Source: a virus | Direction: 5' to 3' (one strand) | DNA: 51,392 nucleotides | IMG/VR virus record: IMGVR_UViG_3300032462_000009 | Span: 1-51,392 of that record | In this document: positions 1 to 7,917 of the stretch, one piece after another | How positions within the stretch are numbered: the first letter of the stretch is position 1 | Layout: the number at the start of each line of letters is the position of its first letter | Notes under the pieces: generated by a model | The model's database searches: none | What the model saw: the letters and a program-made list of their open reading frames with translations, nothing else | What the model was told of the DNA's origin: nothing | Program-made: the position numbers and the translations under genes

Positions 1-318
1 CACCCCATGAAATATCTGTTTTTTTCTTGGGGGTTTTTTCATCATCCTCCGAATGGTCCTCAAGGTATTTTTTTAGGTTAAAACCACCCCATGAAATATC
101 TGTTTTTTTCTTGGGGGTTTTTTCATCTTCCTTTAGATCCCCATCATCCTCCGAATGGTCCTCAAGGTATTTTTTTAGGTTAAAACCACCCCATGAAATA
201 TCTGTTTTTTTCTTGGGGGTTTTTTCATCATCCTCCGAATGGTCCTCAAGGTATTTTTTTAGGTTAAAACCACCCCATGAAATATCTGTTTTTTTCTTGG
301 GGGTTTTTTCATCATCCT
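1..318 (-). repeat. 84-bp in-frame tandem repeat
   Basis: Near-identical units at 1-84, 85-186 (with an 18-bp insertion), 187-270 and a partial one at 271 to about 318. The period of 84 bp is 28 codons, so the reading frame is kept. The array may continue beyond the left edge. Confidence 0.95.
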
Positions 319-775
319 CAGAATAATCCTCACTTAAAAACCTATTCCATTCCTTTTTAATTACCTCATCTATGTTAGAAGTAACCCCAGCTTCATTTCT
401 TTCCAAGAAATCAACTATTTCGCCTTCTTTTGGTCCTTTGAAGGTTTTCCATTCCCTTATTCGGTTATCATAAATATAAATATAATTTTCACCCGAAAAT
501 ATTCTAGACATTTTCTCTACTATTGAGTAATAGTCCATTTCCTGGATAGGTTGGGAAAAATGTTTTGGAGGTTTAGAATCTGGGTAAAATTCTAAATTCC
601 CTTCCTCATCAAGAAATCTCATTTCTTTTTGTTTTGATATAAAAAGGGCCTCATTGTCGGTGTTGTATAGGTTTTTTAAGATTTTTCCAGTATGGTCTTC
701 ATAACCATCAGAGTTTACTCTAGTCCCATTTATTTGGCCATGGCCATCATAATATATAATTGCAGCAGAAGTCAT
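1..775 (-). CDS. Partial gene: phage domain plus 28-residue tandem repeats
   Basis: Reads from an ATG at 775 to the left edge without a stop, so the C-terminus lies outside the window. Residues 1-150 (start MTSAAIIYYDGHGQ) resemble by eye an N-terminal domain met in uncharacterised phage proteins; no function is known to me. From about residue 152 a 28-residue unit repeats in tandem: GGFNLKKYLEDH, then acidic SEDDE, then Lys-rich TPKKKTD. One copy carries six extra residues (18 bp). The FNLKKYL core resembles the FDLKKYL start of the four proteins at 38.6-40.5 kb. The open frame is certain; the role is unknown. Confidence 0.75.
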   Translation of the reverse strand, partial: MTSAAIIYYDGHGQINGTRVNSDGYEDHTGKILKNLYNTDNEALFISKQKEMRFLDEEGNLEFYPDSKPPKHFSQPIQEMDYYSIVEKMSRIFSGENYIYIYDNRIREWKTFKGPKEGEIVDFLERNEAGVTSNIDEVIKKEWNRFLSEDYSEDDEKTPKKKTDISWGGFNLKKYLEDHSEDDEKTPKKKTDISWGGFNLKKYLEDHSEDDGDLKEDEKTPKKKTDISWGGFNLKKYLEDHSEDDEKTPKKKTDISWG

Positions 776-796
776 ATTTTAGTTTTATTATAAATA

Positions 797-1213
797 TTAT
801 AGATTATATTTAAGTTCATATGATTTCAATACTTTGTAACCTACACCTATCTCTAGTATCTGGGCTTTAGAAGGGATACCTACTATTTTATCACAAGACA
901 AAATGTAGTCTATATTTTGATTCTTAAAGATTTTAATTTTGGTTGGGGCTTTAGGTTTGGATGAAGATTTGTATACAATAGATACAGGCATCCTACCGTA
1001 AGACTTATTCTTTTCTATTTTAGGAGATGTGAATTTATATCCTTTAGGATAATTATGTTCTACCTTATAAGGTCCAGTATTAGACTTTAATAGATCAACA
1101 AACCATTGAGTATGCCAACCTTCACCTTGAACCTTCTTACTTGCAAACTCATGAAAGTTTTGAGTATATTTCTCAAGAACTTCATCATTCTCACTGGGTC
1201 TTCCTCTACTCAT
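797..1213 (-). CDS. Hypothetical protein, 138 aa
   Basis: I do not recognise a family. The frame is open back to a TTG at 1270, but the ATG at 1213 (MSRGRPSENDEV) is preferred because a promoter-like site at 1240-1271 would place the TTG start inside the -33 box. The protein is basic, with a Lys/Pro/Ser stretch in the middle (SSSKPKAPTK) and no membrane segment. It follows the SWIM-finger gene and precedes the repeat-bearing partial gene. Confidence 0.6.
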   Translation of the reverse strand: MSRGRPSENDEVLEKYTQNFHEFASKKVQGEGWHTQWFVDLLKSNTGPYKVEHNYPKGYKFTSPKIEKNKSYGRMPVSIVYKSSSKPKAPTKIKIFKNQNIDYILSCDKIVGIPSKAQILEIGVGYKVLKSYELKYNL

Positions 1214-1239
1214 AATTTTCTTGCGTTTCTTATTATACG

Positions 1240-1271
1240 TAAATATGACATCCTTATCTTGGAGAGCCAAA
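1240..1271 (-). promoter_or_regulatory. Bacteroidota-type promoter
   Basis: On the minus strand: TTTGG at the -33 box, 20-base spacer, -7 box CATATTTA followed by CG. Lies 26 bases upstream of the ATG at 1213. Confidence 0.6.
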
Positions 1272-1278
1272 CAGGGGG

Positions 1279-1725
1279 TTATGTATTTTTTAATTTTTGT
1301 ACGTGCTTACAAGCCTTGGTTTTATCATAAGCTCTGGCGAATCCCGGACAATTACATCTATATTTAATCTCACCGTTTTCAATTGTCTCCTTTACTTTAT
1401 AAATAACACCACTTGATGAAGACTTCATCTCATGAGTTATGGTTTCAATTGGACTTTTAGGAATGGGTTTAACCCAAACAATGTCTTTCAAAGTAGTACC
1501 TTTATGAACTTCAACCCATGAAGGAACTAAGTATCTTTTTCCATCAGGGGAACTATATAGAATGGGAGGCAAATAAGAATGTTTATATTCATAAACAAAC
1601 CTTCTAACATAAACTACCCTCCCTAACCCTTTTCCTAAAGTGAGGGGTCGGCCCGGGGGAATGTTAACTATTCTAGTTCTAACATTCCCATATTTATTCA
1701 GATTTTTAAACTCCCATAAAGCCAT
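1279..1725 (-). CDS. SWIM-type zinc finger protein, 148 aa
   Basis: The C-terminus has Cys-x-Cys, a spacer of about 13 residues, then Cys-x-His (YRCNCPGF...ACKHVQ), the CxCx(n)CxH signature of SWIM zinc fingers, which bind DNA or protein. The rest is unrecognised. The frame is open to 1758, but the ATG at 1725 (MALWEFKNL) is chosen because GGAG sits just upstream of it and a promoter-like site at 1744-1775 would cut the longer form. First gene of its transcript; a promoter for the next gene lies just past its stop. Confidence 0.7.
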   Translation of the reverse strand: MALWEFKNLNKYGNVRTRIVNIPPGRPLTLGKGLGRVVYVRRFVYEYKHSYLPPILYSSPDGKRYLVPSWVEVHKGTTLKDIVWVKPIPKSPIETITHEMKSSSSGVIYKVKETIENGEIKYRCNCPGFARAYDKTKACKHVQKLKNT

Positions 1726-1743
1726 TATACTCCATTTTACGCG

Positions 1744-1775
1744 TAAATATAACATCACTCTTTGGGGGTGCCAAA
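1744..1775 (-). promoter_or_regulatory. Bacteroidota-type promoter
   Basis: Minus strand: TTTGG, 20-base spacer, -7 box TATATTTA preceded by ATGT and followed by CG. Lies 18 bases upstream of the ATG at 1725, so the 5' leader would be about a dozen bases. Confidence 0.75.
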
Positions 1776-1821
1776 CATATGATGGGGTATGAGGTAGTGG
1801 TTAAAAAGCGTTAATCCCACG

Positions 1822-1980
1822 TTAATTCACGTTACTTTTTAATGTTGATGTAATCATACCTTCAATAGTCAATAACAAACATATGCTATCAAAAGAATTT
1901 GGATTCTGTGTGAAAGAATCTATTAATTGACCGTCGGTCATATTATGGAATATGGTTTCAAAACTAAAATGAGAGGTCAT
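1822..1980 (-). CDS. Small hypothetical protein, 52 aa
   Basis: Starts MTSHFSFETIFHNMTDGQL. Its ATG overlaps the TGA of the upstream gene (ATGA), the usual coupling in this region. No recognised family or membrane segment. Called from position, overlap and plausible composition only. Confidence 0.5.
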   Translation of the reverse strand: MTSHFSFETIFHNMTDGQLIDSFTQNPNSFDSICLLLTIEGMITSTLKSNVN

Positions 1981-2285
1981 GATTTTTTTTGTTTTAGGTA
2001 ATTTATGGCTTTAACGGCTTTAGCACATTCTTCATATTCTTGAAATTTTTCTAAAGTTTTTAAGTTGAGCTCTAAAGAAGATATAAATTCCTTTCTATCT
2101 AGCCTTACATCTAATACATCACCATCATCAGTAAAATATACTTCTAATATATGAATTTTTGAATCTTTGGTATCTAAGTTGGAGATTATCCTTTTAATTA
2201 CTTCTTTAGAAATAGTTATATTTGATCCTTGAATTAGAGTCTCAAATGTTGAGGAGTTTGGGGTTTGAATGTTATAGGGTTCCAT
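1977..2285 (-). CDS. Hypothetical protein, 102 aa
   Basis: Start MEPYNIQTPNSS. Predicted mixed alpha/beta: a beta-rich centre (HILEVYFTDDGDVLDVRLD) and a helical Lys-rich end (KAVKAINYLKQKKS). No family recognised. Five bases after the 52-aa gene upstream, and its stop overlaps the next start, so it is one of a run of coupled small genes between 1.8 and 3.8 kb. Confidence 0.65.
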   Translation of the reverse strand: MEPYNIQTPNSSTFETLIQGSNITISKEVIKRIISNLDTKDSKIHILEVYFTDDGDVLDVRLDRKEFISSLELNLKTLEKFQEYEECAKAVKAINYLKQKKS

Positions 2286-2289
2286 ATGT

Positions 2290-2448
2290 TTAAAATTTAT
2301 CTAAGAATCCCGGATCTATTATTTTACCTTTTAATTTCTGGTTATGTTGGTCTTTTTGAAGCATTTGGGTTGCTAGTTTTTCTAAATGTTTGGATTTGGA
2401 AGTTTCATAATCATCAAGTATTTTTTTATGTTTTCTCTTTTTCTTCAT
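2290..2448 (-). CDS. Small basic hypothetical protein, 52 aa
   Basis: Starts MKKKRKHKKILDDYETSKS and ends DPGFLDKF. Very Lys-rich, probably helical. The ATG overlaps the TGA of the HTH/HNH-like gene (ATGA). No known family; possibly a nucleic-acid-binding accessory, which is inference from charge. Confidence 0.55.
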   Translation of the reverse strand: MKKKRKHKKILDDYETSKSKHLEKLATQMLQKDQHNQKLKGKIIDPGFLDKF

Positions 2449-3080
2449 TCTCTAGCTATAATATCATAATCATCATCATCATTTTTTCCATCTAAACCAA
2501 GTTCCTTTAATCTTTCTAAATGATAATCATCCACTTCCCAATCTATCTTAGTGTTAAACTGCTGTGTTTGATAATCTTCCAGTCCTGAAATTTGTTTGTC
2601 TGAGAATACATTCCCTATTGTAAGGAAATAACAATTATAACATAATACTTCTACATTTTCTAAATGGTAGTTTTTTTTATTTTTATCTTTAAAGTTAAAT
2701 ATAAGAGGAATTTTATAATCTAATACTCTTCTTTCTTCGAAACCACAAAGATAACATTCTTCCTTTAAATATCCTTCAGATAGCAATCTATACTTTAGTT
2801 TCTCATTACTAAAAGAAGATGGATCAGCTCGGCCTTGGATTATATCCATTATAGGGGGTTCTTTTCCTTTATTGCTTAAAAATTTAGGAATACCTATACC
2901 TGTTGGGTTTTTATGTTGTTCAAATAAATTAACAGATACTCCATCAGTTGCTTCATACAATTTCATCCATTTTTTAAGATGTTGATAAGAACAACATAAG
3001 TATCTAGCCGCGGCCCTTACTGATAAAGTATGGGACATAGCTTCTAAAATTTTTTCTTTTGGAAAGTCTTTCCTTACCAT
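2445..3080 (-). CDS. HTH plus degenerate HNH-like zinc protein, 211 aa
   Basis: Residues 10-42 read as a helix-turn-helix (LSVRAAARYLCCSYQHLKKW). Residues 105-155 have two CxxC pairs (C109/C112, C147/C150) in the layout of HNH nucleases (CYLCGF...VLCYNCYF), but the catalytic His positions look replaced (IFNF, NCYF), so nuclease activity is doubtful. The tail is Asp-rich. Similar HTH plus CxxC proteins are common in marine phages as far as I recall, probably as DNA-binding regulators or dead homing enzymes. Start overlaps the previous stop (TAATG). Confidence 0.65.
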   Translation of the reverse strand: MVRKDFPKEKILEAMSHTLSVRAAARYLCCSYQHLKKWMKLYEATDGVSVNLFEQHKNPTGIGIPKFLSNKGKEPPIMDIIQGRADPSSFSNEKLKYRLLSEGYLKEECYLCGFEERRVLDYKIPLIFNFKDKNKKNYHLENVEVLCYNCYFLTIGNVFSDKQISGLEDYQTQQFNTKIDWEVDDYHLERLKELGLDGKNDDDDYDIIARE

Positions 3081-3469
3081 TACTTTTTTAAACAGTTATG
3101 TTCTATATAATCATAAAGTTCAATAGGAGAAGTCATTATATACTCTTTTTGGTCTTCTCCTAAAAAGGGGTGTATTTTACCCTCTAGATCTAACCTTTCA
3201 TATAAATAGAAGAATACTAAATTCCCCACTTCATCCCCCCACAGTATTCTAAAAAAACCATCTATTATAGTACAATAAGGTTCTGTAAGGAAACTTATGT
3301 CAATACCGCTACAATCTAAAATAGTAAATTCTTTTTTGAGAGAGTTTTCTATTTTGGATATGGAGTCTATAAAAAATTCTTTATCTATTCTTACAGTATT
3401 ATCTATTATGTTTACTTTTGCCCTTAATATAGCTTCAAAGAGATTTTTTAGTTTTTCATTATTATTCAT
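3080..3469 (-). CDS. Hypothetical protein, 129 aa
   Basis: Start MNNNEKLKNLFEAILRAK. An N-terminal helical part is followed by a mixed segment with YCTIIDGFFRILWGDE and FFYLYERLD. No recognised family. Overlaps both neighbours by a few bases, so it is translationally coupled. Confidence 0.6.
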   Translation of the reverse strand: MNNNEKLKNLFEAILRAKVNIIDNTVRIDKEFFIDSISKIENSLKKEFTILDCSGIDISFLTEPYCTIIDGFFRILWGDEVGNLVFFYLYERLDLEGKIHPFLGEDQKEYIMTSPIELYDYIEHNCLKK

Positions 3470-3783
3470 AACAGTTTATATTTGGATTCAAGTTTTTGAA
3501 TTTCTAAACATTCTTCAAATTCTTGTTTTTCAAGGTGTAAATTTTTAATATTATCTAATATTATCTTAAAATCTTTTTTTTCAATTTCTATTAAAACCGA
3601 ATGATTATACACGTTTAAAAATTTAGCGGAGGTATGTTTATTTTTTAAGGCATCTTTTATAGAGGAGTATGCTTCCCCTATAATAAAAGTTTTAAAAGTT
3701 TCATCCACCTTTAAGGATTCTAAATCTTTATCGGTATCCCACACTAATGCTATTTTCTTTATATCTCTAAGTTTCTTTTTCAT
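3466..3783 (-). CDS. Hypothetical protein, 105 aa
   Basis: Start MKKKLRDIKKIALVWDTD. Alternating strands and helices, small alpha/beta fold. No family recognised. Last gene before a 39-base gap; its stop overlaps the next ATG. Confidence 0.6.
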   Translation of the reverse strand: MKKKLRDIKKIALVWDTDKDLESLKVDETFKTFIIGEAYSSIKDALKNKHTSAKFLNVYNHSVLIEIEKKDFKIILDNIKNLHLEKQEFEECLEIQKLESKYKLL

Positions 3784-3822
3784 ATTAAGGGGATATTAAG
3801 GGGTTTATTATACATATGAAGT

Positions 3823-4152
3823 TTAGGTTCTTAAAATACAAATAAATAATCCCCCCAAGTTAAAAGACCCTATCTTTTTTCCTTCTAAAACTTCCTCAAG
3901 GTTTTTCATATTAATATGATCCCCTATAGAATAATCTTTACTATTTACCTCTATCAGGATTTTGTTGGTTTTTAAATCTTCTAGGGTTTTTAGCTTCTCT
4001 TTTAATAATAAATTACTTCCAGAACTTCTAGTTTTCATTCTATAGAATTGGTCAGTATCCATATCAGTGTAGATTGTATGTCCTAAAGGTTCTAATATTG
4101 ATAGAAGCTCTCCATTACAATTTTCAATCACTATTCCTATATCGTATTTCAT
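3823..4152 (-). CDS. Stand-alone copy of the GT2 C-terminal domain, 109 aa
   Basis: The start KYDIGIVIENCNGELLSILE matches the C-terminal domain (from residue 269, KYNIGIMIKNC) of the 388-aa glycosyltransferase just upstream; both continue with EPLGHTIYTD / EPFYDTLYID and end in a short strand. It has no catalytic GT-A fold of its own. It looks like a duplicated accessory or substrate-binding domain. It has its own promoter-like site at 4165-4196, unlike other genes of the cluster. Confidence 0.65.
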   Translation of the reverse strand: MKYDIGIVIENCNGELLSILEPLGHTIYTDMDTDQFYRMKTRSSGSNLLLKEKLKTLEDLKTNKILIEVNSKDYSIGDHINMKNLEEVLEGKKIGSFNLGGLFICILRT

Positions 4153-4164
4153 ATTATTTTTTTT

Positions 4165-4196
4165 AAAATATAAGTATAATCTTTTACATATCCAAA
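4165..4196 (-). promoter_or_regulatory. Bacteroidota-type promoter
   Basis: Minus strand: TTTGG, 20-base spacer, -7 box TATATTTT. Twelve bases upstream of the ATG at 4152, in the gap after the GT2 gene. Confidence 0.55.
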
Positions 4197-4200
4197 CTTT

Positions 4201-5367
4201 TCAAAGATGGATTAAGGAATTTTGGTATTGGTTTACTTTGGATATTATTAAATCCCAATCTAGTAGTTTATATGTCCCCTCTCCTATATCAGAGGGTAAT
4301 ATTTTAGGGAGGATGAATATTTCTTCTGATAGAGGTTTGTTTCCATCTATTTTTATTATGATTTCATCTTTAGGGGGAGATGAGTTATATTCATAGATTT
4401 TCTTATTAAGATCTATTGAAGTTTTTTCTCTTTCATTATAAATGTAAGTTTGAATTAAAGTAGGTATCCTACTTTCATCTATATAAAGAGTATCATAAAA
4501 AGGTTCTAAAGCTTCTAGGATAGGGTAGGTACAATTTTTTATCATTATCCCTATATTATATTTTGGGGTAATAATAGGTTCCATTAAGGGAGAATGATTT
4601 ATAGTACTACCCCATTTTCTTATGAATTCCCTAGTTGAAGCCTCCATTTCCATACCCCAAAATTTATGCCTTCTAGGATCTCCTGAAAAACTACCAGCTC
4701 CCCTACCTGTAAAATGATATACTAAACTATTCCAAGGCTGGATGAAGTTATATTCGGCCAGTTTCATTCTATTAAAAATGTCCGAATCTTCTCGACAAGA
4801 TTTAAGTCTAGGATCATGTCCTCCTAAAAATTCAAAATCTTTTTTATACATCATCCAAGGGGCAAATATCCCATTAGTTATTTTATCTTTATCAAGGTTA
4901 TCTTCAACATAGGAATTAAATTTATCCTTTTTAAATACTTCAGGGTACATACCTAAATCCATCAATATTTTTTCCCCATTGTTAGGATGAATTGGAGGTT
5001 CAATTCTAGTAGAACATACTACCGTATTAGGTTTAAGATGATGAAAGGATTTTAAGTCTGCATGTTTTCCTAATATCATATCCGCATGAAATATTATGAA
5101 AATGTCTGTTATGGACTTATTTATTAAAAAATCATAAGCTCTACCTATACCATAAAGTCCAATGCCTATATCAGGGTTTATATGATATTTGATATTATAT
5201 TCATCTTTGATTTCTTCTAACCAGGCTATAGTTCCATCTTCATCAGAATCAACAAATATCAATATTTCATGGTCTTTTCTAAAAGAGTTCTCACGTATTG
5301 AAGGTATGCATGACTTTAAATACCTTAAATTAGATTTGCTTGGTATACAAAAAGTTATTTTTTCCAT
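4201..5367 (-). CDS. GT2-like glycosyltransferase, 388 aa
   Basis: Residues 1-255 fit a GT-A family 2 fold: start MEKITFCIPSKSN, acidic DSDEDG at 40-45, the metal-site-like HADM at 94-97 and the late acidic motif CREDSDIF at 191-198. It should move a sugar from a nucleotide donor; acceptor unknown. Residues 269-388 are an extra domain, repeated as a separate protein at 3823-4152. Member of the 4.2-11.8 kb sugar cluster; ends just upstream of a promoter-like site. Confidence 0.75.
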   Translation of the reverse strand: MEKITFCIPSKSNLRYLKSCIPSIRENSFRKDHEILIFVDSDEDGTIAWLEEIKDEYNIKYHINPDIGIGLYGIGRAYDFLINKSITDIFIIFHADMILGKHADLKSFHHLKPNTVVCSTRIEPPIHPNNGEKILMDLGMYPEVFKKDKFNSYVEDNLDKDKITNGIFAPWMMYKKDFEFLGGHDPRLKSCREDSDIFNRMKLAEYNFIQPWNSLVYHFTGRGAGSFSGDPRRHKFWGMEMEASTREFIRKWGSTINHSPLMEPIITPKYNIGIMIKNCTYPILEALEPFYDTLYIDESRIPTLIQTYIYNEREKTSIDLNKKIYEYNSSPPKDEIIIKIDGNKPLSEEIFILPKILPSDIGEGTYKLLDWDLIISKVNQYQNSLIHL

Positions 5368-5379
5368 TATATCATTTAT

Positions 5380-5964
5380 TTAAAACCATTTATGAACCTT
5401 AATCCCTAAATCTTCAATTTGGGAAATTAAAACCTTTCTTGAATTTTCATCTTCATCATCCATAATATGGTCATGGAATTCAACATATATTTCTTTTATT
5501 AAAGATATGGATTTTTCTTTTATAAGGTGTCTTAGAACTTTAAATTCACTCCCTTCAATATCCATTTTACATATTATATTAGAGTCTTTACTAAACCCAT
5601 AAATAAAACGGCTAAAATCTATACTTTTAATCTTCACCTGAGTATTATACCCCTTATGGTTAAAACCTATCCCATCAACAGAAGAACCCCAACCATCAAT
5701 ATCAGAGTGACCATCTGTAGGTGAGTGACTTCCACTATCTTTATGGTTTTCTTGATTAAATAATACAAACCCATCTTCTACCCAAACCGCGACTTCATAT
5801 AAATTTATACCCAGGGGAATCTGTTTTATTCTTTCTTTTATATTACATGCGGGGTTTGCTTCGAATGTATGGATTTCAAAGGAATCATCAATAATTCCCT
5901 TATTATAAAAGTCTACTAGACCTTCACATAAATGGGTCCCACAGTCTAAAAAAATATTTTTCAT
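5380..5964 (-). CDS. FkbM-family SAM-dependent methyltransferase, 194 aa
   Basis: SAM-binding motif I reads FLDCGTHLCEG (residues 5-15), EANPA is the acidic-loop motif, and CKMDIEGSEFKVL is the signature of FkbM enzymes (Methyltransf_21), which O-methylate sugars or polyketides. Its place among glycosyltransferases suggests methylation of the sugar they build. The start overlaps the stop of the 266-aa gene by four bases. Confidence 0.8.
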   Translation of the reverse strand: MKNIFLDCGTHLCEGLVDFYNKGIIDDSFEIHTFEANPACNIKERIKQIPLGINLYEVAVWVEDGFVLFNQENHKDSGSHSPTDGHSDIDGWGSSVDGIGFNHKGYNTQVKIKSIDFSRFIYGFSKDSNIICKMDIEGSEFKVLRHLIKEKSISLIKEIYVEFHDHIMDDEDENSRKVLISQIEDLGIKVHKWF

Positions 5965-6761
5965 ATTATTATTATTTGTTTATCATTAAAATGGTGATGA
6001 CATATACCCTCAACAGATAGATTCTTATAACTAGGATCATGTATTTGGTAAAACTTTATAGTTTCTAATAACATCTTATACTTTTCCTTAGGTATGAGGT
6101 GTCCTTTACTTAATTTATTTCTTTCCGTACATTGTTTTAAAAAATTTTCACAAGACCATCCATCTATATATTCCCAAATCTTACCATTATATTTAGGTAT
6201 GGTTTTTGAGAATTCATAAGTTTCATTTATATATTGTTTATCATTCAAAAAATCTACTTTTGAAGTATTTATAAAGTAAAAATTAGTTTGAGGGAAGAAA
6301 CTTTCAGATATTATTTTTTCTATATTAAAATCATATTCCCTCATCCCACCATACCCTACACCATTCATATAATAGAAGTCTTTACCTTCATCGATTTCAA
6401 TGTCTAATACAGAGGGATCAAAGATCATATCTGCTGAAGTTTTGCATAACCAATCAAACCCCAATCCATCACATTCTCTGAAAATAATATCATCTAAATC
6501 TACGGTCCCGAAATTATGGCCTCTATTAAATAATGAATCTTTTATTAGAATGTTAGGGAAATATTTTCTCCATAATTCTTCATTTTCCTTTTGTAAGGGG
6601 GAAGAGTAATTAGTAGCCACTATCTGGGCTTTAAATTCCTTTAATATTGGGAGGTTGTATATTATAAAAGATTCTAACTTTTCAAGATCCTCAATATAGT
6701 GTATATGGTTTATAACCCCATATACAGAAGTATTAATTAAACTTTTAAGAGTGGATTTCAT
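5961..6761 (-). CDS. GT-A-like putative glycosyltransferase, 266 aa
   Basis: The stretches FNRGHNFGTVDLDDI and CKTSADMIF look like the donor-binding and DxD-like parts of GT-A enzymes, but no standard family is obvious. The C-terminus is His-rich (GICHHHFND). Overlaps the GT17-like gene by 17 bases and FkbM by 4, so it is co-translated within the cluster. Confidence 0.6.
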   Translation of the reverse strand: MKSTLKSLINTSVYGVINHIHYIEDLEKLESFIIYNLPILKEFKAQIVATNYSSPLQKENEELWRKYFPNILIKDSLFNRGHNFGTVDLDDIIFRECDGLGFDWLCKTSADMIFDPSVLDIEIDEGKDFYYMNGVGYGGMREYDFNIEKIISESFFPQTNFYFINTSKVDFLNDKQYINETYEFSKTIPKYNGKIWEYIDGWSCENFLKQCTERNKLSKGHLIPKEKYKMLLETIKFYQIHDPSYKNLSVEGICHHHFNDKQIIII

Positions 6762-7560
6762 ATATAAATTGTGGATAGTTATTCATTATTTCTAATATTT
6801 CTTGAGGATATGTTTCTTTTAAATCCTTTATCGAAAAGTTCATTCCTTCTCTATTAAATATATCTTTACCCTCTTGAAGGCATTTGTTTATGTGAGGTTT
6901 ATTCCAATATTTGATGTCATTGAATTCGGTGTGGGAGAATGATTGGATCTTGTTTTTAATCATTTTCTCCCCACCTAAATATGATAAATGCCATCCTGAT
7001 GGAACTACAGTGAAATTGTTTTTTATATCCCTTAAATGTTGTATGGAGGATATTTTTTTTATAAATTCTCCTTTAGTAAGGGAGGTGCCTAACCAAAAAG
7101 GGTCTCTTGGTCCAATGCTTTTATTATTTATATAATAATAGAAAAATCCCATCGAAAAAACTGTTGGGGTAGGATAATGTCTTATGTCCTGAGGGTTGGG
7201 TATCTCATCTAAATCCCCCATTAACACTAGGGCATCATCCTCTAAAGTATCTAAACCATAAATTAAAGCATTCCTTTGTTGATATTCAAAACTCCAAGCA
7301 GGTGAAGATGGGGTATATTCTTTATCTTTTAAAGAAAAGTCTAAATCCCCAGGATCTAATTCTACAGGGAGATAAATTATTTTACCCCACCATTTTTTAA
7401 ATCTTTCGACATTATCTAAATAAAAATAAGGTTTCAGCTGGTTTGTAAAGGTTTTATTGGCCTCACATATTACAAACTTATCTACAACTTTATCTAAAAT
7501 TTTCAGTCTTAATTCTAAAACATCCAACTCATCTCTAAAAGTAAAACAATCATATATCAT
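6745..7560 (-). CDS. GT17-like glycosyltransferase, 271 aa
   Basis: Start MIYDCFTFRDELDVLELRL, then FVICEANKTFTN, FEYQQRNAL and MGDLDEIPNP, the conserved run of GT17 enzymes (beta-1,4-N-acetylglucosaminyltransferase-like); DLDE is the probable metal site. Length fits bacterial and viral members. Donor and acceptor cannot be read from sequence. The start overlaps the stop of the broken GT2 tail by four bases. Confidence 0.8.
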   Translation of the reverse strand: MIYDCFTFRDELDVLELRLKILDKVVDKFVICEANKTFTNQLKPYFYLDNVERFKKWWGKIIYLPVELDPGDLDFSLKDKEYTPSSPAWSFEYQQRNALIYGLDTLEDDALVLMGDLDEIPNPQDIRHYPTPTVFSMGFFYYYINNKSIGPRDPFWLGTSLTKGEFIKKISSIQHLRDIKNNFTVVPSGWHLSYLGGEKMIKNKIQSFSHTEFNDIKYWNKPHINKCLQEGKDIFNREGMNFSIKDLKETYPQEILEIMNNYPQFIYEIHS

Positions 7561-7781
7561 AAGGAAGTATATAATAAATTTTGTTGTTCTTGTTTTTCTA
7601 TAGTTTTATGATGGTGGATAGACCATACATCTTCCTCAGGTAAATAAGATATAGTCTCATAACCCTGTAAAGTTTCATGTACTTTGTTTATCCATTTTAT
7701 TGATCCATTATTTTTATAGATCCTTCCTTGCATGTCTGACCAATTGATTATGGGTTTATAATATTTAACTTTTATTTTCAT
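7557..7781 (-). CDS. C-terminal fragment of a GT2-like glycosyltransferase, 74 aa
   Basis: NWSDMQGRIYKNN, WINKVHE and a late HHHKTIEKQEQQN match the tail of GT2 enzymes of the type at 7918-8442, where the tail directly follows the WGW motif. Here it sits 136 bases downstream in another frame with its own ATG. It may be a separately made half or a decayed piece. The ATG at 7781 has no strong ribosome site. Confidence 0.6.
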   Translation of the reverse strand: MKIKVKYYKPIINWSDMQGRIYKNNGSIKWINKVHETLQGYETISYLPEEDVWSIHHHKTIEKQEQQNLLYTSL

Positions 7782-7917
7782 TTCCTAACATTTTTATTTA
7801 ACATGGATTGGGGGATTTTTTAATATTCTTTTCTTTTTGGTTTAATATTTTTTTCAATTTCACCGTTTTTAAACCCTCAAAGAAATCCTAATTAAAATAT
7901 AGGAGAAATCCGGAAAA
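7782..7917. other. Spacer between the two GT2 pieces
   Basis: 136 bases, very AT-rich, no ORF of note. I looked for group I intron core pieces and did not see any. It may be the rest of an insertion that broke the GT2 gene. Confidence 0.4.

Noticed and set aside
1-318. CRISPR-like array
   Set aside because: Units are contiguous with no variable spacers, and the period is 28 codons in a coding frame.
27-326. Plus-strand ORF of 99 codons rich in Ser/Phe
   Set aside because: It is the antisense of the 84-bp repeats, whose minus frame continues a long gene with a non-repetitive N-terminus.
797-1270. TTG start for the 138-aa gene
   Set aside because: The TTG lies within the -33 box of the promoter at 1240-1271; the ATG at 1213 fits better.
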